The notes under the pieces were generated by a model that made no database searches, was not told where the DNA came from, and worked only from the letters and a program-made list of their open reading frames with translations. Made by a program: the position numbers and the translations under genes. DNA of 64,000 nt, taken from the NCBI GenBank assembly GCA_048058975.1, contig JBLLNP010000002.1:62001-126000 (forward strand), in the 5' to 3' direction. Below are positions 44,065-52,955 of this stretch, piece by piece. Each line of letters begins with the position of its first letter. Within the stretch, counting starts at the first letter, position 1. This DNA is from RHLJ01 sp048058975. Its GTDB lineage: Bacteria > Bacteroidota > Rhodothermia > Balneolales > Balneolaceae.

Positions 44065-45621
44065 ATGAAATCAAACTTAATACACACTCACTTTTTTATA
44101 CTTCTTTTGTCAATCCTATTCACAGGAGGTTGTACGAAAGAGGTTGAAGAGCGACTAAATTTCATTGTCATCTATACAGATGATATGAATTTTGATCATT
44201 TAGGATACTATAATGAATCCATTATTACTCCAACAATCGATAATCTTGCTGCTAATGGGTTTATTCTGAATAGATATTATACATCTGCACCAGTTTGTAC
44301 TCCCAGCCGATACGGTCTGCTTACTGGAAGATATGCCTCTCGTTCTAAAACACTAGTGAATAGATACCCAACAGATGAGCCGGCATTTTTAAGATGGAAT
44401 ACCCATATAGAAGAAGGAGATAAAACACTTGCACATATTTTAAATGAAGGAGGTTACTCAACTGGTATGGTTGGTAAATACCATAATTTTGATAATGAAA
44501 TGTATCAAACCGATTGTTCTAAGCTAGACCCTTTATCTGAAGACGGTAGAGAATGTCTTGAAGGTAATTATTCAGCAATGAAAGGGGCCGTAAAGCAAAG
44601 TTCAGGGTTCCAATATGTTGAGAGTTTGTATGCAAATAATTTGCATGCGCTTGGTTTACCGGCAGAGCTACAACAACATAATATGGATTGGGTAACAAAG
44701 GGAGCACTTGAATTCATTGATCAAAACAAAGAAACCCCATTTTTTCTATACGTAGCTACTACAATTCCTCACGGACCTGAGCCACTCAATTCAATTAAAG
44801 CAGGTTCAAAAATAACACCTGCTGGTTATTTAGATGACGAAATAACAGTACAACCGAGCAGAGATGAACTCCTTAAACGGGTAACAGATGCTGGGTTACC
44901 TGAAAATGCAGCAGTATTTACATGGATTGATGATGGCATTACTGCCATTATGAAATCGTTGGAAGAAAAAGGTCTTCTGAAAAATACGATCATTATTTTT
45001 GCAAGTGATCATAGCGGTGAATTTAGTGGCAGAGCTAAGATGACAAATTATGAAGGTGGTGTTCATACACCTGCATTTGTTTGGTCACCAGGAAAAATTG
45101 AATCCGGTGGAGAATCTGAGGCTTTAGTTGCCAATATCGACTTTGTGCCAACTGTACTAGACCTCGCAGGGATAGAAATACCAGATTCTTACGTTACAGA
45201 TGGTTATAACTTGATGCCGCTTCTAAAAGGTGAAGAAGAGAGTATTAGAGAATCAATTTTTCTAGAAATTACCTACTCAAGAGGAGTAGTAACCGATCGG
45301 TGGAAATACATAACTACCCGTTTTCCAAGTGATATTCAAAGTAAGATCAACGAAACTAATTATGATCAATTTAACCAGGAAGGAGTTCAGGTAACGCACG
45401 ATGTTCTAAGTGGAAGGATGCGTTCCAGATATAATGCTCATGAAATCTATCCAGGGTACTTTGATCCGGATCAGTTATATGATTTAGAAAATGATCCGGG
45501 TGAACAAAAGAATTTATTCCAAGAACCAGCCTATTCAGATACAATCGATATGCTGGAAAAAGAATTAACAGATTATCTAGCCAGATTCCCGCATAGCTTT
45601 GGGGAATTCAAAAAAGACTAA
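44065..45621 (+). CDS. Sulfatase, lipoprotein (CTPSR)
   Basis: A 518-residue S1-family sulfatase. The lipoprotein signal ends FTGGC (C23), so it is membrane-anchored in the periplasm or at the outer membrane. The metal site is YTDDMN (D39/D40), the formylglycine site CTPSR at C78, and the second half shows FASDHSGEFSGR and an arylsulfatase-like C-terminal region. It differs clearly from the two iduronate-2-sulfatase-like paralogs here, so it probably attacks a different position of the polymer. It starts 2 bp after the previous stop and 3 bp precede the next gene, so this is tight operon packing. Confidence 0.9.
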   Translation: MKSNLIHTHFFILLLSILFTGGCTKEVEERLNFIVIYTDDMNFDHLGYYNESIITPTIDNLAANGFILNRYYTSAPVCTPSRYGLLTGRYASRSKTLVNRYPTDEPAFLRWNTHIEEGDKTLAHILNEGGYSTGMVGKYHNFDNEMYQTDCSKLDPLSEDGRECLEGNYSAMKGAVKQSSGFQYVESLYANNLHALGLPAELQQHNMDWVTKGALEFIDQNKETPFFLYVATTIPHGPEPLNSIKAGSKITPAGYLDDEITVQPSRDELLKRVTDAGLPENAAVFTWIDDGITAIMKSLEEKGLLKNTIIIFASDHSGEFSGRAKMTNYEGGVHTPAFVWSPGKIESGGESEALVANIDFVPTVLDLAGIEIPDSYVTDGYNLMPLLKGEEESIRESIFLEITYSRGVVTDRWKYITTRFPSDIQSKINETNYDQFNQEGVQVTHDVLSGRMRSRYNAHEIYPGYFDPDQLYDLENDPGEQKNLFQEPAYSDTIDMLEKELTDYLARFPHSFGEFKKD

Positions 45622-45624
45622 ACA

Positions 45625-46818
45625 ATGGATTCAGCTTCTAAACAATTTGGATCGGCTTTATTTTTACTATTCACGGTTTATGCGACGTTCACTGGATGCA
45701 AACCGGAGAGTGTTGAAAACACTTCGTTAATAGATGTAAATGCAACAGCTGAAACCAAAGCATTGTATGCAAATTTACACGCCCTTTCCAGCTCAAAGGT
45801 TTTATTTGGCCACCAAGACGATACTGCCTACGGCTACACTTGGTGGGCTGAACCAGGAAGATCAGACGTTAAAGAAATATCAGGTTCGTATCCTGCGGTT
45901 TACGGTTGGGATATAGGAAATCTTGAGCTAGGAAATGAGACAAATCTTGATGGAGTGAGTTTTGAAAACATGCGGAACTGGATTTTGGAAGCATATGTAA
46001 GAGGAGGGATCAATACAATAAGTTGGCACATGAACAACCCAGTTTCTGGTGGAAACTCGTGGGATGCATCTGGGGCTATAAATGAGATTCTTCCAGGTGG
46101 AAATGTTCATGAAAAATACAAGAATTGGCTTGATGTGTTCGCTGAATTTACTTCCACTCTTACAGATGAAAATGGAGTGATAATACCGATAATATTCAGG
46201 CCTTTTCATGAGCATAATGGTTCTTTTTTTTGGTGGGGTAAAGGCCATTTAACCGAACAAGAATACATCCAGCTATGGAAGTTTACTGTTAAATATCTTC
46301 GGGATGAAAAACAGGTTCATAATTTACTTTGGGCGTTTTCACCGCATCGGGGCAGATCTGAAATCGCTGATTTTAAGAATGAGTTTATGTATGGTTTCCC
46401 TGGAGCTGATTATGTGGACATTATAGGTTTGGACAACTATTGGGACGTTGGGCATCCAGCTAATATGAAAAATAATATCGAACAAAAACAGGATTTAGTT
46501 GATGCATTAAGCATAGCCGTAGGAGTAGCAGATTCATTAAATAAGCTAGCTGCATTAACGGAAACAGGAGTTGAAAATATTCCTGATTCGCTCTTCTGGA
46601 CAGAAAGAATATTGTCCTCTTTTACAGCAAATGAGCACGTTAAACAGATCGCTTACTTTCTGGTATGGAGAAACACAAACTTCGAAAAGGAAAACAGAGA
46701 TCACTTTTATGCACCTTATCCTGGGCATAAGAGTGTGGACGATTTTATCAGGTTTAAAGAGAGTGACTTCATTTTATTTGAGGACGAACTTCCACATATG
46801 TATTTAATAAACAATTAA
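45625..46818 (+). CDS. GH26 endo-beta-1,4-mannanase, lipoprotein
   Basis: A 397-residue GH26 (clan GH-A) enzyme cleaving internal beta-1,4-mannosyl bonds. The signal ends TFTGC (C25), so it is a lipoprotein. Family signatures are VLFGHQDDTAYGY, AVYGWDIGNLE, ISWHMNNPVSGGNSWD, acid/base E196 in IIFRPFHEHNG, DIIGLDNYWDVGH and nucleophile E313 in AALTETGVE. The second GH26 at 54254 is a close paralog with a different export signal. It sits between two sulfatase genes with gaps of 3 and 35 bp. I infer surface or periplasmic endo-cleavage of desulfated mannan. Confidence 0.94.
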   Translation: MDSASKQFGSALFLLFTVYATFTGCKPESVENTSLIDVNATAETKALYANLHALSSSKVLFGHQDDTAYGYTWWAEPGRSDVKEISGSYPAVYGWDIGNLELGNETNLDGVSFENMRNWILEAYVRGGINTISWHMNNPVSGGNSWDASGAINEILPGGNVHEKYKNWLDVFAEFTSTLTDENGVIIPIIFRPFHEHNGSFFWWGKGHLTEQEYIQLWKFTVKYLRDEKQVHNLLWAFSPHRGRSEIADFKNEFMYGFPGADYVDIIGLDNYWDVGHPANMKNNIEQKQDLVDALSIAVGVADSLNKLAALTETGVENIPDSLFWTERILSSFTANEHVKQIAYFLVWRNTNFEKENRDHFYAPYPGHKSVDDFIRFKESDFILFEDELPHMYLINN

Positions 46819-46853
46819 ATAAAGAATAAAAAACGCTCAAAGAATTACAGAGT

Positions 46854-48500
46854 ATGCTTAATCGAATTAACCTCAGCAAACTAACTTCAGCAATCGCAAT
46901 TGGAATTAGCGCAATTCTTTTTTCAGGTTGTGCTACTAATTCTATAAATAAAACTCCCCCAAACATCCTATTTATATTTATTGATGATTTAAATGCTGAT
47001 ATCACATCCTATGGAGGGCCAATTAAAACTCCATATTTAGATGAATTAGCCGCAGGTGGAGCAAAGTTTACCAGAGCGTATGTTCAGCAACCGGTTTGTT
47101 CTGCTTCAAGAGCAAGTATTTTGGCTGGATTAAGACCAAGTTCAGTTGGGGTAGATTACCCTTACAGTTATTACTTCATGGAAGAAATACTCCCCAAACA
47201 TGGAATTATTTCAGATTTTTTTGATGAGCGGGGTTACTATGTAAAACAGTATGGGAAGATTCACCATGGAATTGATAATGAGTATCAAGGAGATTCCAGA
47301 AATCCTCAAAAAGGGCAGTTTGTCTCAGATGAAACAAATGAAAATGCTCGAAAATTTGGTAGGGATTCCAGACCACCCTATGAAATGATAACTGAAGGCG
47401 ATGAAAACTTCGCAGATTATGCTATGACCACAGCCGTAATTGAGGAACTGGAATCCGTTGATTCATCTAAGCCTTTTTTGATTATGGCGGGATTAAAGAA
47501 GCCTCATCTACCATTTTCGGCACCAAAGGAATTTTGGGATTTATATAACCGCGATGATATTGAAGTGCCAGTTCCGACCGAACTCGCTGAAGGTGCTCCT
47601 AACATGGCGGTGAATCGATATTATTTGAATCAGTATAATTGGGAAACAGATAATCCGAATGTGCCTTTTTCAGATGATTACGCGAAGCTAATCAGGCATT
47701 CTTATTATGCAAGCACCAGTTTCATCGATGCCCAGATTGGAAGAATGATGGAAGCTTTAAGAGAAAACGATTTGGAAGAAAACACAATTGTTTTCGTCCT
47801 TTCCGATCATGGCTTCCTTCTTGGAGAACAGAACTATTGGGGAAAAACAAACTTGTTCGAAATGGGGCTAAAAGTACCCTTTATTGTTTATTGGAAAGGA
47901 AAAATCCAGAATGGTCTAGAAATTGATGCATTGGTAGAAGCAGTCGATCTATTCCCAACTATGGCTGATTTAGCCGGATTTGAGATACCCGAGTATTTAG
48001 AAGGAACCAGCGTAATGCCTCTTATAAACGATCCAACAAGGACTTGGAAATCGGGTGTATATAGTCAACAAGAAAGAATGAATAATGCTATTGTACAAGG
48101 AGTTAGTTTAAGAACCAACCGCTATCGGTTTACCGAATGGATTGATATTACAAAGGGGGAAGTTCTTCATCGAGAATTATATGACTATGAGGCAGATCCT
48201 ACAGAATCAAAAAACTTAGTTATTGAACCCTCTAACAATGAACTGGTACAATCTCTATCCGCTCTACTTCATGAAGGATGGAAAGCCAAATTGCCTGATG
48301 GAATAGTAAATAATTCAGATAACCCGGTTGCACCACCAAGCTATGCATGGGGAACTGAAGGTGCTAGCAGAAGAACAGTATGGCATCAAGCATATGGCGG
48401 TTCTGAAGAAGATGGTTGGAAAGTAGCAACACAAATGCGTTTAGAAAAAGAGGGTTATCCTAAGTTGAATCTTAATGGAGAACACACAGATTCAAACTAA
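46854..48500 (+). CDS. Iduronate-2-sulfatase-like sulfatase, lipoprotein (CSASR)
   Basis: A 548-residue S1-family sulfatase. The signal ends ILFSGC (C26), so it is a lipoprotein. The metal site is FIDDLN (D44/D45), the formylglycine site CSASR at C82, and the second metal region SDHGFLLGEQNYWGK. The catalytic domain is so close to that of the 41066 sulfatase (shared blocks such as DDLNxDITSYGGPIKTPY and GLRPxxVGVDYPYSYYF) that a duplication is evident. This copy lacks the three C-terminal modules and the sorting domain. The pair may therefore treat the same ester bond at the surface and inside. It is the last gene of the plus-strand block before the convergent sulfatase. Confidence 0.9.
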   Translation: MLNRINLSKLTSAIAIGISAILFSGCATNSINKTPPNILFIFIDDLNADITSYGGPIKTPYLDELAAGGAKFTRAYVQQPVCSASRASILAGLRPSSVGVDYPYSYYFMEEILPKHGIISDFFDERGYYVKQYGKIHHGIDNEYQGDSRNPQKGQFVSDETNENARKFGRDSRPPYEMITEGDENFADYAMTTAVIEELESVDSSKPFLIMAGLKKPHLPFSAPKEFWDLYNRDDIEVPVPTELAEGAPNMAVNRYYLNQYNWETDNPNVPFSDDYAKLIRHSYYASTSFIDAQIGRMMEALRENDLEENTIVFVLSDHGFLLGEQNYWGKTNLFEMGLKVPFIVYWKGKIQNGLEIDALVEAVDLFPTMADLAGFEIPEYLEGTSVMPLINDPTRTWKSGVYSQQERMNNAIVQGVSLRTNRYRFTEWIDITKGEVLHRELYDYEADPTESKNLVIEPSNNELVQSLSALLHEGWKAKLPDGIVNNSDNPVAPPSYAWGTEGASRRTVWHQAYGGSEEDGWKVATQMRLEKEGYPKLNLNGEHTDSN

Positions 48501-48547
48501 GTACTTCTTATAAGGGTTGCCACTTAAAGTAGCCTCAAAAAATAGCA

Positions 48548-50089
48548 CTAGTAGATTCTTAGATTTCTGTGATCTCCCCATCGATATTTTACCGTTCTTT
48601 TGAGTGGTATTTGCATACCATCTGTTTCCTCAAGCCAGTCATAAATTTCATTTGCTAGCTCTTTGATCAGTTCCTGATGTTCAGGATTGTTTATGAGATT
48701 ATTCATTTCATAGGGGTCTTTCCAAAGGTCATAGAATTCATTGGTGTCCCAAATACCATGGTAACGAATATATTTGTATCGATCAGTTCGAACACCATGC
48801 ATTGTTGGTGTGTGAGGAGATTCATATTCCCAGTAATACTCATAAAAAATTCTATCTCTCCATTTAATACCTTCTTCTCCTTTTAATATGGGAACAATTG
48901 AAAATCCTTGCATATGCTCTGGTTTTTCAATCCCTGCAAATTCCAAAATAGTGGGAGCCACATCAATATTTTGAATCAGTTGAGTTATTACTGATCCACC
49001 GCTTAATAGTTCAGGGTATCTAACTAAAAATGGAACTTTAACCGATTCTTCATAAAAATGACGTTTATCAATCAATCCATGTTCACCAAAAGAGAAACCA
49101 TTATCCCCCATATAAATAATCAGAGTTTCATTTAAAATACCCTTTGCTTCTAATGCATCTAGTACTGCTCCAATACTTTCATCAACCGCTAACAAGCTTT
49201 CTAGATAATTTCGGTAAAACGTATCAAAATCAATATTCCCATGATACATATAATCAACCCCATGCCAAGATTCTCGTTGTCTCTTTAACCAATCGGGTAA
49301 TCTCCCTTCTCCATAATATTCGGTACCATTTAACGGAGGATTATCATTCTGAGCAGTTGGCACCGATGGGATGCTATAGGTAGGTTTGTTAAAATTAGGT
49401 GGATATATCAGTTCTTCATCTGCATATGTTCCTCGATGTCGTTGAGCGGGTTTAAATTCCGCGTGTACCGCTTTATGAGATAGATACATAAAGAAAGGTT
49501 CGTCGTCTGGTTGTTCTCGTAACCACTCAATAGAAAGCTTGGTAAGTAAGTCTGTTATATACGTTGAATCAGTGTAACTCTTACGCTCACCATTAATATT
49601 AAGGGTCGGGTTATAATAAACACCTTGCCCAGGAAAACTTACCCAATGATCAAAACCCGGACGGGGTTCATCGTTATGATCTCCCATATGCCACTTTCCA
49701 AAATACCCGGTGTTGTACCCATGTTGTTGTAAATATTGAGGGAAAAATATGAGGTTACCAGGATCTGGAGCATTGTTATCTACTACCGTATGGGAATGCG
49801 AATACAAACCGGTTAGAATTGACGCCCTACTTGGAGAACATAAAGAAGTGGTTACAAATGTATTTGGAAAATAGGCACCTTCCGAAGCAATTCTATCCAT
49901 TGCGGGAGTTTCAAGCCAAGGTATTTTTCCCGTGAATCCCATAAAATCAAAGCGATGATCATCAGATAAAATGAATACTACATTTTTGGGAGTAGAATTA
50001 GGTATTTCTTTGTATTCTATTCGACCAGATTTGACCGAACATTGAATAATTAAAAAGGAAAAGATCAGGTATTTATAAATCTTTTTCAT
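48548..50089 (-). CDS. Sulfatase, lipoprotein (CSPSR)
   Basis: A 513-residue S1-family sulfatase. The lipoprotein signal ends LIIQC (C17). The metal site is LSDDHR (D43/D44), the formylglycine site CSPSR at C84, and GDNGFSFGEHGLIDKR lies in the second metal region. The HWVSFPGQG and PFFMYLSHKAVHAEF blocks resemble the mucin/glycosaminoglycan-desulfating branch, but sulfatase specificity is not predictable by eye. It is transcribed divergently from the formylglycine-generating enzyme gene, with a perfect ROK operator between them, so both should be co-induced. It converges on the previous sulfatase with a 47-bp gap that shows no clear terminator. Confidence 0.9.
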   Translation of the reverse strand: MKKIYKYLIFSFLIIQCSVKSGRIEYKEIPNSTPKNVVFILSDDHRFDFMGFTGKIPWLETPAMDRIASEGAYFPNTFVTTSLCSPSRASILTGLYSHSHTVVDNNAPDPGNLIFFPQYLQQHGYNTGYFGKWHMGDHNDEPRPGFDHWVSFPGQGVYYNPTLNINGERKSYTDSTYITDLLTKLSIEWLREQPDDEPFFMYLSHKAVHAEFKPAQRHRGTYADEELIYPPNFNKPTYSIPSVPTAQNDNPPLNGTEYYGEGRLPDWLKRQRESWHGVDYMYHGNIDFDTFYRNYLESLLAVDESIGAVLDALEAKGILNETLIIYMGDNGFSFGEHGLIDKRHFYEESVKVPFLVRYPELLSGGSVITQLIQNIDVAPTILEFAGIEKPEHMQGFSIVPILKGEEGIKWRDRIFYEYYWEYESPHTPTMHGVRTDRYKYIRYHGIWDTNEFYDLWKDPYEMNNLINNPEHQELIKELANEIYDWLEETDGMQIPLKRTVKYRWGDHRNLRIY

Positions 50090-50113
50090 GCTGGATAGTT
50101 TAAAATCAATCTT

Positions 50114-50138
50114 ATTTAATCAATTTAATTGATTAAAT
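50114..50138. promoter_or_regulatory. Probable ROK operator, copy 3 (perfect)
   Basis: TTAATCAA-TTTAA-TTGATTAA with flanking symmetry that gives 12-bp half-sites around one base. It lies between the divergent sulfatase (48548) and formylglycine-generating enzyme (50185) genes and can control both. Confidence 0.75.
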
Positions 50139-50184
50139 TATTAATATCTGCTTTAATTATCAGTTCAAATAGTTCTTAGTTCTC

Positions 50185-51225
50185 ATGAAAAAGCTTCAGA
50201 ATTTTTTTTGCTCTATATCATTAACTCTGATTGTTTGTTTCTCAATCAATGGGTGCACTAGTAAACCTAATAAAATTAAAGATATAATTATTCCGGAGGG
50301 AATGGTTTTAATACCTGAAGGTACGTTTATTATGGGTGGGAAAAGCGATCAGGCTAGTCCCGATGAGTTTCCACAGCATAAGGTTAAGGTGGGTGCTTTT
50401 TTACTGGATCAGCACGAAGTCACAAATCGGGATTTTAAGGAATTTATTGAAGCGACTGGTTATATCACTACTGCCGAAAAAGGTATTGATTGGGAAGAAA
50501 TGAAAAAGCAGCTACCATCTGGAATTGTAAAGCCACCAGATTCACTTCTTCAGGCTGGCTCACTCGTCTTTTTTAAAACCGAGGGGCCGGTGCCTTTATA
50601 TGATTATACACAATGGTGGAAATGGGAAGTAGGCGCTAACTGGCGTAACCCTGAAGGTACTGAAAGTTCAATAGAAAATCGGCTTGACCACCCTGTAGTA
50701 CACATTTCATGGGATGATGCAAATGCATACGCTGAATGGTTAGGCAAAAGACTTCCAACGGAAGCTGAGTGGGAATGGGCCGCTAGTGGTGGAAGTCAGG
50801 ATGCAAAATATCCATGGGGAAATGAGAGTATCGAAACAGCACATGTGGTTTCAAATTTTTGGCAGGGTGCATTTCCATATAATAATTTGAAATTAGATGG
50901 ATTCGAAACCACAGCACCTGTTAAATCATTTGCTCCAAATAATTTCGGTCTTTACGATATGGCAGGAAATGTTTGGGAATGGTGCAGTGACAAATACAGA
51001 GCCGATACATATCAGAATTATACATCTGGAATGACATCAAACCCCTCTGGCCCAATGGTTTCCTACGATCCCAACGAGCCTTATATAGAAAAGTATGTAA
51101 TCCGGGGAGGGTCTTTCCTTTGTAATGAAAGCTATTGTACTGGGTATCGGGTTTCCAGAAGGATGAGTGCCGCCCGAGATTCTGGCTATAATCATACTGG
51201 GTTCAGGTTAGCAAAATCGATTTAA
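50185..51225 (+). CDS. Exported formylglycine-generating enzyme (sulfatase activator)
   Basis: A 346-residue SUMF1/FGE-domain protein that oxidises the sulfatase active-site Cys to formylglycine using oxygen and copper. The domain runs from MVLIPEGTFIMGGKSDQASPDEFPQHKV to HTGFRLAKSI. The two copper-binding catalytic cysteines are present: C313 and C318 in GGSFLCNESYCTGYR. Many SUMF1-like proteins lack them, so this is a bona fide FGE. The N-terminus MKKLQNFFCSISLTLIVCFS ending INGC is a lipoprotein signal, so maturation would take place outside the cytoplasm, on exported sulfatases. It shares a divergent promoter region and ROK operator with a sulfatase gene. Confidence 0.9.
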   Translation: MKKLQNFFCSISLTLIVCFSINGCTSKPNKIKDIIIPEGMVLIPEGTFIMGGKSDQASPDEFPQHKVKVGAFLLDQHEVTNRDFKEFIEATGYITTAEKGIDWEEMKKQLPSGIVKPPDSLLQAGSLVFFKTEGPVPLYDYTQWWKWEVGANWRNPEGTESSIENRLDHPVVHISWDDANAYAEWLGKRLPTEAEWEWAASGGSQDAKYPWGNESIETAHVVSNFWQGAFPYNNLKLDGFETTAPVKSFAPNNFGLYDMAGNVWEWCSDKYRADTYQNYTSGMTSNPSGPMVSYDPNEPYIEKYVIRGGSFLCNESYCTGYRVSRRMSAARDSGYNHTGFRLAKSI

Positions 51226-51230
51226 CAATT

Positions 51231-52718
51231 TTAATTTTTATAACCATTAATCTTTTTTTTGCTTTTTAAATGTGCCCAGTTATACGCCTTTTCGAAATGG
51301 TTATCTAAGTTTTGGATAATTGGTTGACTTTCGGGCAGTTTGGCAATATTAAAGTTCTCTTGATAGTCTTTGTTATGGTCATAAAGCTCTCGATCGAGAA
51401 TTTCTCCGGTTTCAGCATTTTCCCATCGAATGTACCGATAATCATTCGTTTTCATTGAATATCCCATCACTTTTCCATTCTCCCGAGGATATTGAGAAAA
51501 AACTGTTTCTTTCCATTCTAAGCTCGGATTTTCAAGTACAGGGACAAAACTAGTTCCTTGAAGATGACTTGGAAGGTCCAGCTGAGCCAGATCTGCTAGG
51601 GTTGGATACAAATCCACAAATTCAACCATCGCATCAGTGCTTGTTCCTTTATGCTCCATATCAGGATAACTTATTATAATTGGCGCATTCGCATCGATTT
51701 CATAATTCGTACTTTTTGACCACATAAAGTGCTCACCCAATTTCCAGCCATGGTCGCCCCAAAGTACTACTATGGTATTTTCTTTTAGACCAAACTCTTC
51801 CAAAGCATCCAACAACTGTCCCACTAAAGCATCAGCATAGCTAGTACAAGCATAGTATCCATGAATCACGTTTCGGGCAATGTCATCCGTTATTGTTTCT
51901 GGAGATGGACTATCATAATAATGAACTAGATCACCCCAGTTGCCAGTGGTATAAGGTGTTTCCCCTTTGGTTGGGTAATAGTTTTCGGCTAATTCAATAG
52001 TGGAAGGATCGTATAAATCCCAATATTTCTTTGGGCATGTAAAGGGGAGGTGAGGTTTCTCAATTCCAACTGCAAGAAAGAAAGGCTCGTCCTTTATCCG
52101 ATGCATTACATCAATAGCTTTTTCAACCACCATTCCATCTGGATAAGCATTATCGGGCACATCTTCTGCTTCCCAATAGCTTGCATGATAATTTATCCCA
52201 TCTATATTTTCATTTATTTCCGCTAAAATTTGTTGATTATCATAGGATAGATACCCTCGTATATTATTTGTATACATCGGAGGGGCATTCCACCAGGGTT
52301 CACTCCATGAAAGAGAATCATTGTAGGTTCCGTCGTGCCCATGATAAATCTTACCAATGTTCACAGCGTGATACCCATTGTTTTTAAAATGTTGAGGAAG
52401 AGTGATTACGTCAGGAACAGTTGTACGAAAATGCAATGGATTAATGGTAACTTTATTTCCATCGGGTCTTAAACCTGTTAGTATACTCGTTCTTGAAGGT
52501 CCGCAAACAGCTTGTTGAACATATGCCTTTTTAAAAACCATACCTTCACTAGCAAGTGCGTCAATATTTGGAGAATGAATATGCGTTTTGCCATAAGCTC
52601 CAAGCTCAGGTCTTAGGTCATCAATGGAGATGAATAAGATATTATTTTGATTTTGTTCAAACTCAGAGCATTGTAATAGTAAGCAGGCGACAAGCAAGGT
52701 GAGTATACGTTTATTCAT
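51231..52718 (-). CDS. Iduronate-2-sulfatase-like sulfatase, lipoprotein (CGPSR)
   Basis: A 495-residue S1-family sulfatase. The signal MNKRILTLLVACLLLQC carries the lipid-accepting C17. The metal site is SIDDLRPELGAYG (D33/D34), the formylglycine site CGPSR at C72, and WGDHGWKLGEHFMWSK lies in the second metal region, all as in the iduronate-2-sulfatase/choline-sulfatase-like branch. An ATG at 52727 would add three residues; I prefer 52718 as it opens on the signal. It is convergent with the FGE gene (5-bp gap) and divergent from the GH5 mannanase, with a perfect ROK operator upstream. The target sugar position is unknown. Confidence 0.9.
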   Translation of the reverse strand: MNKRILTLLVACLLLQCSEFEQNQNNILFISIDDLRPELGAYGKTHIHSPNIDALASEGMVFKKAYVQQAVCGPSRTSILTGLRPDGNKVTINPLHFRTTVPDVITLPQHFKNNGYHAVNIGKIYHGHDGTYNDSLSWSEPWWNAPPMYTNNIRGYLSYDNQQILAEINENIDGINYHASYWEAEDVPDNAYPDGMVVEKAIDVMHRIKDEPFFLAVGIEKPHLPFTCPKKYWDLYDPSTIELAENYYPTKGETPYTTGNWGDLVHYYDSPSPETITDDIARNVIHGYYACTSYADALVGQLLDALEEFGLKENTIVVLWGDHGWKLGEHFMWSKSTNYEIDANAPIIISYPDMEHKGTSTDAMVEFVDLYPTLADLAQLDLPSHLQGTSFVPVLENPSLEWKETVFSQYPRENGKVMGYSMKTNDYRYIRWENAETGEILDRELYDHNKDYQENFNIAKLPESQPIIQNLDNHFEKAYNWAHLKSKKKINGYKN

Positions 52719-52764
52719 GGCGATCATTTAAGAATTAAAACAAAGCTGAACTTTTATACTTGAT

Positions 52765-52785
52765 TTAATCAAATCATTTGATTAA
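52765..52785. promoter_or_regulatory. Probable ROK operator, copy 4 (perfect)
   Basis: TTAATCAA-ATCAT-TTGATTAA, a perfect 10-bp inverted repeat around one base. It lies 47 bp upstream of the minus-strand sulfatase start and 171 bp before the plus-strand GH5 mannanase, so it most directly controls the sulfatase. Confidence 0.72.
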
Positions 52786-52955
52786 TTAATAATAATATAT
52801 TACTGAGTCATAGTAAATTAACAAATGATCTATTTCTCAATTTTATATAAGCAGTTTGGAGTTAAATGCATTTTTCTAGAGCAGGTGAATAACTAATCTG
52901 TTTACTGTATTCGAAAACATGATTCTACTTTGCAAAAAATATTGATTACATATAT

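Noticed and set aside
50185..51225. SUMF1-domain protein as a mere structural relative of FGE
   Set aside because: The catalytic Cys pair C313/C318 is present and the gene is paired with sulfatases, so a true FGE is more likely.
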